Shown: positions 57,320 through 64,000 of the stretch, piece after piece
How the letters are laid out: every line of letters begins with the position of its first letter
Numbering within the stretch: the first letter of the stretch is position 1
NCBI RefSeq assembly: GCF_933775445.1
Contig: NC_065874.1
Span: 7,645,001-7,709,000 of the forward strand
DNA: 64,000 nucleotides
Reading direction: 5' to 3'
Source: Argentina anserina
Lineage: Eukaryota > Streptophyta > Magnoliopsida > Rosales > Rosaceae
Program-made: the position numbers and the translations under genes
Notes under the pieces: generated by a model
What the model was told of the DNA's origin: nothing
Databases searched by the model: none
What the model saw: only the letters and a program-made list of their open reading frames with translations

Positions 57320-60300
57320 ATGAACGCTGATAAGGGCCGAGGACAGGGCCGAGGACGGGCGAGAGGACGTGGTCGAGGTAGGACCACGGGCCGAGTCCGC
57401 AACGTGGAGAATCTTTATGAGGAGGCTGCTCCACAGGTAGAGCGGGTAGGCCGAGGTCGAGGTAGGGCCACAGGTCGAGTCCGCAACGTGGAGAACCTCT
57501 ATGAGGAGGCTGCTCCGCAGGAGGAGCAGGATGAGCCAGCTCCTGTGGTTAGAGATGACGGTCGAGTGTTGAAGCTGATCAAGGATATTAGTGCACTGTC
57601 AGCTCCGACATTTCATGGGGGACTAGATCATATGGTAGCTGACCATTGGATCGAGGGTATGGAGACTTATTTTGAGATGATAGAGTGCAAAGAGATTGAG
57701 AAGAGAAAGATAGCTACATTCTTTCTCAAGGGTGATGCTCTAGATTGGTGGAAGAGCATGAGACAGACTGTGGATGTGTCTACATTCACATGGGGAGATT
57801 TCACCACCATATTCCAAGAGAAGTATTTTCCAGCCTCAGTACAGGAGGACTTAGAGTTGGAGTTTCTGGCATTGGTACAGGGAGACATGACCATTAGAGA
57901 GTATGATGCTCGATTCTCGCAACTGTATCGGTATGTCAGGCCTATGGGTGCGACTGCTTTAGCTCAGAAGTATCTACGTGGGCTGAAACGAGAGTACAAG
58001 ACCATGATATCAGTCCTTTGCCTGACTTCACGGGAGCAGATATTTGAGAGTGCTATGAGCTTGGAGCAAGCAGAGAAGACTCAAGCAGGTGATGTGGGGA
58101 ACAAAGATGCAAAGGGGAAAGGCAAGGCAGTCTATACAGGCAGCGAGCACTCAGGGCCGAAGGATAGGTCATGGAAGAGGCCAAGACCCCACTATCAGGC
58201 CCCGACAAGGGCGCCACCCCTAGCTATCAGAGCAGCACCAGTCAGACCATTAGCAGCAGTGAGGTGTTATAGCTGCAATGAGATGGGACATTACGCCTCA
58301 GCATGTCCGAAACCGAAGAGAACAGGCTGCCACCGGTGCGGGCAAGTGGGACACATAGCTCGAGATTGTACCCGACCACTTCCGGGTAGACAGGAACGGC
58401 CGCAGAGACAGCTACCAGCGGGCCAAGCTAGAGTGTTCGCAGTGGGTCAACGAGACACAGGGGTGGAAGGTACATTATCACTTTTTGACTACCTTGCTAG
58501 AGTGTTGTTTGATACGGGAGCATCGCATTCATTCATTGCTAGTTCAGTAGTGGAGATGCTAGGATTGATCCCTACACCTCTCGGGGACGCCTTATGTGTC
58601 ACTTCACCCCTTGGAGTGTCACTTGAGTTAGAGACAATCTGCAAAGCTTGTCCTATATTGATTGGAAGTAGAGAGTTCTCTGCTTCGTTGATTGTGATTC
58701 CGGACCACACTTATGATGTGATCTTGGGGATTGATTGGTTGAGACCACAGCATGCTGTGATTGATTGTTTTGACATGGTAGTGTCCTTTCATAGACCCGG
58801 AGAGCCAGTGTTTCGTTATCGTTGTCTCAAGTCGGATAACGCCATGAGATCAGGAATTTTGGCACACGTGGAGTCAGTGGATCAGAAAGTGACTATCGCA
58901 GACATTGTGGTAGTATCTGAGTTTGGTGAAGTGTTCCAAGAGATACCGGGGCTACCTCCTCGAAGAGTGGTAGATTTCTGCATTGATGTAGTACCCGGTA
59001 CAGCACCTGTGTCAAAGGCGCCATATAGAATGGGGCAGAATGAACTTAAGGAGCTGAAGGTGCAGATCGATGAGCTATTAGACCAAAGGTTCATTAGACC
59101 TAGTGTTTCACCTTGGGGAGCACCTGTTTTGTTCGTGAAGAAGAAAGATGGTTCTCTGCGGTTATGTGTGGACTACAGAGAACTGAACAAGGTGACCATC
59201 AAGAATAGGTATCCCTTACCTAGGATTGATGACTTGTTCGATCAGCTCAAAGGTGCTACAGTGTTCTCTAAGATTGATTTGAGATCCGGTTATCATCAAC
59301 TCAGAGTGAAGGAAGAAGATATATCGAAGACAGCATTCAGGACCCGGTATGGACATTATGAGTTTGTCGTCATGCCATTTGGTCTAACGAATGCACCAGC
59401 TGTCTTCATGAGTTTGATGAACCAAGTATTTAGCCCGTACTTGGATGAGTTTGTTGTGGTGTTTGTGGATGACATTCTGATATACTCCAAGACACAAGAA
59501 GAACATGTGGTGCATCTGAGAACAGTGTTGCAGACCTTGAAGGAGGCGAGATTGTATGCCAAGCTAGAGAAGTGTGAGTTCTGGAAAGAAGAGGTCAAAT
59601 TCCTTGGTCATGTTGTCTCAAAAGATGGAGTACTAGTGGACCCAGCAAAGGTAGAGGCAGTAAAGAATTGGAGTCGTCCAAAGAACCCTACAGAGATACG
59701 TAGTTTCCTCGGGTTGGCAGGTTACTACAGGAGGTTTATCGAGGGGTTTTCTAGTATCGCATCTTCATTGACCAAGTTGACCAAGAAAGATACTCCGTTT
59801 GTGTGGACGGATGCATGTGAGGAAGCATTCAACAAACTAAAGACTAGACTGACCACAGCTCCAGTGTTGACGATTCCCTCTAGTGGTGGTGGCTATGTCA
59901 TTTACAGTGATGCTTCACTCCAGGGTTTGGGTTGTGTGTTGATGCAGCATGGAGGAGTCGTTGCATATGGCTCGAGACAGTTGAAGATTCATGAGAAGAA
60001 TTATCCGACACACGACCTAGAGCTTGCGGCAGTTGTATTTGCCCTGAAGATTTGGAGACATTACTTGTATGGTGAGAAATTTCAACTCTTCTCAGATCAT
60101 AAGAGTTTGAAGTACTTATTCTCACAGAAGGAGCTGAATATGAGGCAGAGGAGGTGGATGGAACTCCTCAAGGACTATGACTTCACTTTAGAGTACCACC
60201 CGGGAAAGGCAAATGTGGTGGCTGATGCCTTGAGCAGAAAACCGAGAGGCGTAGTAGCTTCACTTATGGTCCAGGAATGGTTCATGCTAGAAGCTGCATC

Positions 60301-61813
60301 AGAGTTTGATTTGGTACCATCGGGAGGAGAACCAAGGGTCTTTCTTGGTAGTGTCACAGTGCAACCCACATTGATCACGAGGATCATACAGGGTCAGGCG
60401 CAGGATAGACTCTCACGAGCTAAGTTGGCGGATCTTGTAGTTGATACGCTTGATGGGTGTCCTTCTGAGTGGAGAGTTGGACCCGATGGAGGGCTGAGGT
60501 TTGGGGCAAGATTGTGTGTCCCAGATTGTGATGATCTTCGGGAGGAGGTTCTTCGTATGGCACATCGTTCACGCTATACCGTCCATCCAGGGAACACCAA
60601 GATGTACAAGGACCTATGCAGACAATTCTGGTGGAACGGTATGAAGAAAGATGTAGCAGAGTTTGTATCGAAGTGCCTTACATGTCAGCAAGTGAAAGCA
60701 GAACATCAACGACCAGCTGGCATGTTGAAACCACTGACTATTCCTCTTTGGAAGTGGGAGCAGATATCTATGGATTTTGTGACCGGGTTGCCTAGATCGA
60801 AGAAGGGTCACGATGCCATATGGGTGATTGTCGATCGATTGACGAAGTCGGCTCATTTTCTCCCAGTGTCGATGAAGTACTCAGTGGACGTGCTTGGGAA
60901 ACTATATGTGGATGAGGTAGTGAGACTCCATGGTGCTCCAGTTTCTATTGTTTCCGATAGAGATGCACGTTTCACTTCGAAGTTCTGGGGTGGTTTGCAG
61001 AAGGCGATGGGCACTACCTTGGATATGAGTACAGCTTTTCACCCTCAGACGGATGGACAGACAGAGAGGGTGAATCAGGTGATGGAAGACATGTTGAGAG
61101 CATGTGTGTTGGATTTCAAGGGTAGCTGGGAAGATCATTTGAGATTGATTGAGTTTGCCTACAACAACAGCTACCATTCTAGCATCGGCATGGCACCTTA
61201 TGAGGCACTTTATGGTAGACCATGTCGATCTCCTATCTGTTGGGCCGAAGTTAGTGATGAGGCACTGATGGGTCCAGAGGTGGTTCAGGAAACCACGGAG
61301 AAGATCTCGATCATTCGAGATAGAATCCGGACCGCTCAGAGTAGACAGAAGAGCTATGCAGACTTGAAGAGGAGACATGTGGAATTTGAGGTCGGTGATC
61401 ATGTGTTCTTGAAAGTTTCACCTATGAGAGGTGTAGTGAGATTCGGCAAGAAAGGAAAGTTGGCACCGAGGTATGTTGGGCCCTTTGAGATACTTGAGAA
61501 GGTGGGCGAACTAGCTTATCGACTAGCCTTGCCTACTAGTATGTCGGGTGTTCACAATGTCTTCCACATTTCCATGTTGAGGAAGTATGTACCAGATGAG
61601 TCACATGTAATTGATCACAGCACCATTGAGGTGAAGGAAAATGCTACATTTGTGGTCGAACCGGTTCGTATCCTGGATAGATCCACAAAGAAGCTTCGGA
61701 GGAGAGAAGTTGGGCTAGTCAAAGTGTTGTGGAGTCACCATGATGAGGGTGATGCATCTTGGGAGCTAGAGTCAGACATGATGACCAGATATCCACAGTT
61801 GTTTGTTGAGTGA
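57320..61813 (+). CDS. gag-pol polyprotein of the chromovirus element
   Basis: One open frame of 1,497 aa from the ATG at 57320 ([10 protein letters not shown]). The domains in order, with approximate residues, are as follows. An RG-rich N terminus carries a duplicated block of about 33 residues ([14 protein letters not shown] occurs twice). Gag (100-220) has [11 protein letters not shown]. Two CCHC knuckles follow (315-350; [14 protein letters not shown] and [14 protein letters not shown]). The aspartic protease has FDTGASHSF (398). Reverse transcriptase (590-760) has [10 protein letters not shown] and [11 protein letters not shown]. RNase H is at 860-957. Integrase has an HHCC zinc region (about 1085-1125) and a DDE core with [17 protein letters not shown] and [13 protein letters not shown] chromodomain (1447-1494) has [18 protein letters not shown] before integrase plus the chromodomain place it in the Tekay/Del chromoviruses. 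No stop interrupts the frame, so it may be competent for retrotransposition, although its 3' LTR is now broken. Confidence 0.95.
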   Translation: MNADKGRGQGRGRARGRGRGRTTGRVRNVENLYEEAAPQVERVGRGRGRATGRVRNVENLYEEAAPQEEQDEPAPVVRDDGRVLKLIKDISALSAPTFHGGLDHMVADHWIEGMETYFEMIECKEIEKRKIATFFLKGDALDWWKSMRQTVDVSTFTWGDFTTIFQEKYFPASVQEDLELEFLALVQGDMTIREYDARFSQLYRYVRPMGATALAQKYLRGLKREYKTMISVLCLTSREQIFESAMSLEQAEKTQAGDVGNKDAKGKGKAVYTGSEHSGPKDRSWKRPRPHYQAPTRAPPLAIRAAPVRPLAAVRCYSCNEMGHYASACPKPKRTGCHRCGQVGHIARDCTRPLPGRQERPQRQLPAGQARVFAVGQRDTGVEGTLSLFDYLARVLFDTGASHSFIASSVVEMLGLIPTPLGDALCVTSPLGVSLELETICKACPILIGSREFSASLIVIPDHTYDVILGIDWLRPQHAVIDCFDMVVSFHRPGEPVFRYRCLKSDNAMRSGILAHVESVDQKVTIADIVVVSEFGEVFQEIPGLPPRRVVDFCIDVVPGTAPVSKAPYRMGQNELKELKVQIDELLDQRFIRPSVSPWGAPVLFVKKKDGSLRLCVDYRELNKVTIKNRYPLPRIDDLFDQLKGATVFSKIDLRSGYHQLRVKEEDISKTAFRTRYGHYEFVVMPFGLTNAPAVFMSLMNQVFSPYLDEFVVVFVDDILIYSKTQEEHVVHLRTVLQTLKEARLYAKLEKCEFWKEEVKFLGHVVSKDGVLVDPAKVEAVKNWSRPKNPTEIRSFLGLAGYYRRFIEGFSSIASSLTKLTKKDTPFVWTDACEEAFNKLKTRLTTAPVLTIPSSGGGYVIYSDASLQGLGCVLMQHGGVVAYGSRQLKIHEKNYPTHDLELAAVVFALKIWRHYLYGEKFQLFSDHKSLKYLFSQKELNMRQRRWMELLKDYDFTLEYHPGKANVVADALSRKPRGVVASLMVQEWFMLEAASEFDLVPSGGEPRVFLGSVTVQPTLITRIIQGQAQDRLSRAKLADLVVDTLDGCPSEWRVGPDGGLRFGARLCVPDCDDLREEVLRMAHRSRYTVHPGNTKMYKDLCRQFWWNGMKKDVAEFVSKCLTCQQVKAEHQRPAGMLKPLTIPLWKWEQISMDFVTGLPRSKKGHDAIWVIVDRLTKSAHFLPVSMKYSVDVLGKLYVDEVVRLHGAPVSIVSDRDARFTSKFWGGLQKAMGTTLDMSTAFHPQTDGQTERVNQVMEDMLRACVLDFKGSWEDHLRLIEFAYNNSYHSSIGMAPYEALYGRPCRSPICWAEVSDEALMGPEVVQETTEKISIIRDRIRTAQSRQKSYADLKRRHVEFEVGDHVFLKVSPMRGVVRFGKKGKLAPRYVGPFEILEKVGELAYRLALPTSMSGVHNVFHISMLRKYVPDESHVIDHSTIEVKENATFVVEPVRILDRSTKKLRRREVGLVKVLWSHHDEGDASWELESDMMTRYPQLFVE

Positions 61814-61840
61814 GCTTGAATTTCGGGACGAAATTCCTTT

Positions 61841-61853
61841 AAGGGGGGTAGAT
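61841..61853 (+). other. polypurine tract of the chromovirus element
   Basis: AAGGGGGGTAGAT directly precedes the 3' LTR, preceded by the lineage-typical CGGGACGAAATTCC stretch. It primes plus-strand synthesis. Confidence 0.9.
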
Positions 61854-62497
61854 TGTAATAACCCTCGTTTTCAAACATTATTTGAATTGAATTAAATTCT
61901 ATGAAGTTGTGAAGTTTGATTTAAACCGAACATGATTGCTTGCAAATGTTACGAAACGGGAACGGAAACGTTCCGAGAACGTTTAATAAGAAAACGTTAC
62001 GTTTCCGAATGAATTTATCGACTTTTACTTCGTCGCTCGGTTGTGAAAACTTTCTTCACGGAAGTTGTAGAGCTCGTCGATACGAGTTCGTGGATATGTG
62101 ACGCGTTCGAAACGGACGTTGGAGGTAAAAGTTATTAACGTCGGAAGTTAGTTTCCGATTTGGAAACTAGTATAAATAGGTAATTATAGGATTAGGGTTT
62201 CCTTAATCAGAAACCCTCATCTCACTTCTCTCTCTCTCAACCCGCCGCACTCTCTTCTCTCTCACCCTCGGATCGCTCTCTCTCTCCCGAAACCCCATCT
62301 TCCTCTCCTTCGCAACCCGAGCTCTCTCCCATCTTCCTCTCCTTCACGATCGAACACTCTCACCTCTTCCCGAGCTCTCTCTCTCCCCGAAACACTCCCA
62401 CCCTCACCTCGAAGAATTGCCCGGCGATCTCCCACACAGGGCTGCCGTGACGTGCACCGCTCGACTCAACCACATCGCGAGGACCACAGCTGCCACC
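61854..62497 (+). repeat. 3' LTR of the chromovirus element, first 644 bases
   Basis: Nearly identical to 54072-54736 of the 5' LTR (T/G near position 48, G/A in CCACRTCGCG, one deletion of about 20 bases in the CT-rich leader). It breaks off after CAGCTGCCACC, where an inverted LTR begins. Confidence 0.9.
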
Positions 62498-64000
62498 TGT
62501 AACGACCCCAAAATTTCGAGCTTAAAAACTCAAAATTCTAAAGTCGTTAAACACCAAATAATCTCAAATAAATCGAAATCATTAAAGCGTAACAGCGGAT
62601 CACATCTGAGTTTAAAATATGACTCAGTCAAGCCGATTATTACAAACCGAAATGATAATTCAACATATAACAAATGGAATTGTATAATCCTCACAACAAC
62701 CTCACAAATAAAATCACACCAAATCACACACAGAATCCACGCTGGAACCTCACCACGACTGGATGCGATCGACTTCGAGTCTTCGGAGTTGTCACTCAAT
62801 CACCACTACTCAGCACCTGCGGAAGTATCCCCTACACCATTGAAATTGGTGCACCGGGATTGCAACACAAACCCGGTAAGCTTTACAGCTCGTATGAGTA
62901 AAATATTAAAATAACTCTCGTCTCATAAAAGACACAACTCCACATCAACACAGTATAATGAAAATCATGAGAAAACGAGCAACCCATCTGGTTACTCTAA
63001 TACTTTCACAAAATGGTAACTAATGAGCGCTGGTACACATCCGTTACCCCTCACTTAGTATACCGCTGATGTTGGGTAACCACCCGCCACCCAACATCCA
63101 AAACAAGCTGAGTACCCATGAGCAGATAACCACCCGTTACCTCCATGCAGTACTATGGCAGACAGACTAGAGCTCTAACTGTATCGTAACTTTCGCCCGG
63201 CCAAAGGCTAGGTTCCGACTTGCCTCACATGTACAATAATCTCACATCATATTGTACCACACATCACGTCCGAAGACAAATCACAATATTTCACATTTTC
63301 CGTGATAAAATCACATGCACAATAATTTCACATCATATTGTACCACACATCACGTCCGAAGACAAATCACAATATTTCACATTTTCCGTGATAAAATCAT
63401 GTACAATAATCACTCATCATATTGTACGTTTTAAAACTTTCACAATATATCATAATAAAAATCATAACAGTATATTATATAGCAAACTATATATATTCGT
63501 ATTTATTTACCATTTATACAATATATACATAGTCCACTATATCATATACATGTCATATTTCATAAACACCTGAAAAATTACGTACGATAATCTCACATCA
63601 TATCGTACCATTAAAATCACACATGCACAATTTTTCTGTCACCGAAATGACTATTTTTAATGAATTAATAACAGTATGTAATTAAATGAACTATATATAT
63701 ATATGTATTTATTACCATTATACTATATATATACGTAGTCCACTAAGTTATATACATGTTGTAATTCATTAAATAAACACACTTGCAAAAATGTTGAATC
63801 ACCACGAGGGTAGATTCGTAATTCAGTGAGATTTTACTCACCTTATTGACTTGAGCGTAATTTCCACAATTCCCGATGCTAATTTCCTTCCCTCGCTTAT
63901 AGATCACCTTGAAAAGATAAGAAAGGAATTTAGGATCGTTTCGTTAAACCTTTAAATGCCAAAACAGTAATAAACGGTTACTGTTCAGCAATTTTGGTTT
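62498..64000 (-). mobile_element. inverted LTR of a related gypsy element, partial
   Basis: It begins TGTAACGACCCC, the reverse complement of the 3' end of the 54-kb LTR, and follows that LTR backwards for 1.5 kb, with clear divergence (it is a related subfamily, not the same copy). An 86-bp internal tandem duplication lies at 63231-63402. It continues past the window, so solo LTR and full element cannot be told apart. Confidence 0.85.

Larger units (their letters stand above)
54072..64000 (+). mobile_element. Tekay/Del-type Ty3/gypsy chromovirus retrotransposon, young, continues past the window
   Basis: The element comprises a 5' LTR (54072-57031), a Met-initiator primer site, one uninterrupted gag-pol frame with a C-terminal chromodomain, a polypurine tract, and the start of the 3' LTR at 61854. 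The first 640 bases of both LTRs differ by only about two substitutions and one deletion of about 20 bases, so insertion was recent. The 3' LTR is interrupted at 62497 by an inverted related LTR, so its right end lies outside. The base before the 5' LTR belongs to flank TCATT; the matching duplication cannot be checked here. Confidence 0.9.

Noticed and set aside
1..64000. CRISPR arrays, rRNA genes, bacterial operons
   Set aside because: No regularly spaced identical repeats with unique spacers, no rRNA sequence, and gene structure is clearly eukaryotic.

Overview
The window is plant nuclear DNA, most likely from a eudicot. Genes have many GT-AG introns, the background is AT-rich, and much of the space is filled by plant LTR retrotransposons, foldback MITEs and simple repeats. 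The gene order HUA1-like, then a DUF212 protein, matches what I remember of Arabidopsis chromosome 3 (HUA1 = AT3G12680, with a DUF212 gene beside it). A Rosaceae-like genome is possible, but nothing here proves it.

Layout. 0-2.2 kb: decayed LINE 3' part and a degenerate direct repeat. 3.2-8.6 kb (-): a 12-exon gene for a six-finger CCCH RNA-binding protein of the HUA1 type (500 aa). 9.4-9.8 kb: a foldback MITE. 10.7-10.95 kb (-): a small hydrophilic seed-maturation (PM41-like) gene. 11.5-13.9 kb (-): a five-exon plastid-type DUF212 membrane protein (269 aa). 14.35-16.67 kb (+): an intronless P-class PPR protein (772 aa) sharing a short head-to-head promoter with the DUF212 gene and carrying an overlapping upstream ORF. 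18.1-22.7 kb (+): the most unusual gene, 16 exons that join in frame to an 836-aa protein. Its first 340 residues are the first half of a glycerophosphodiester phosphodiesterase-like (GDPDL/SHV3-type) protein and the rest is a GH1 beta-glucosidase. 49.0-53.1 kb (+): a sister GH1 gene (537 aa) with an ordinary signal-peptide exon in place of the GDPDL part.

The two GH1 genes come from one duplication; homology runs from about 20,089 to 23,150 and from 49,488 to 53,449. Homology on the 5' side stops inside the phase-1 intron before the first shared GH1 exon, so the chimera looks like exon shuffling. The chimeric copy also has a 17-codon in-frame deletion in the conserved C-terminal glucose-binding region, while the sister copy is complete.

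The 26 kb between the two GH1 genes is transposon territory: nested inverted repeats (25.0-26.1 kb), an 11.1-kb decayed Athila-type Ty3/gypsy element on the minus strand with a perfect 5-bp target duplication (28.6-39.7 kb), two F-box gene fragments (23.2 and 40.2 kb), a degenerate TAGTAG-rich repeat, a 409-bp hairpin MITE (42.5-42.9 kb), and a solo LTR (45.2-48.4 kb). From 54.1 kb to the right edge lies a young chromodomain-bearing Ty3/gypsy (Tekay/Del-type) element with an uninterrupted gag-pol frame. Its 3' LTR is broken by another LTR of the same superfamily in inverted orientation, which runs off the window.

All exon structures are read by eye from splice consensus, frame continuity and family knowledge; no alignment or transcript was available.
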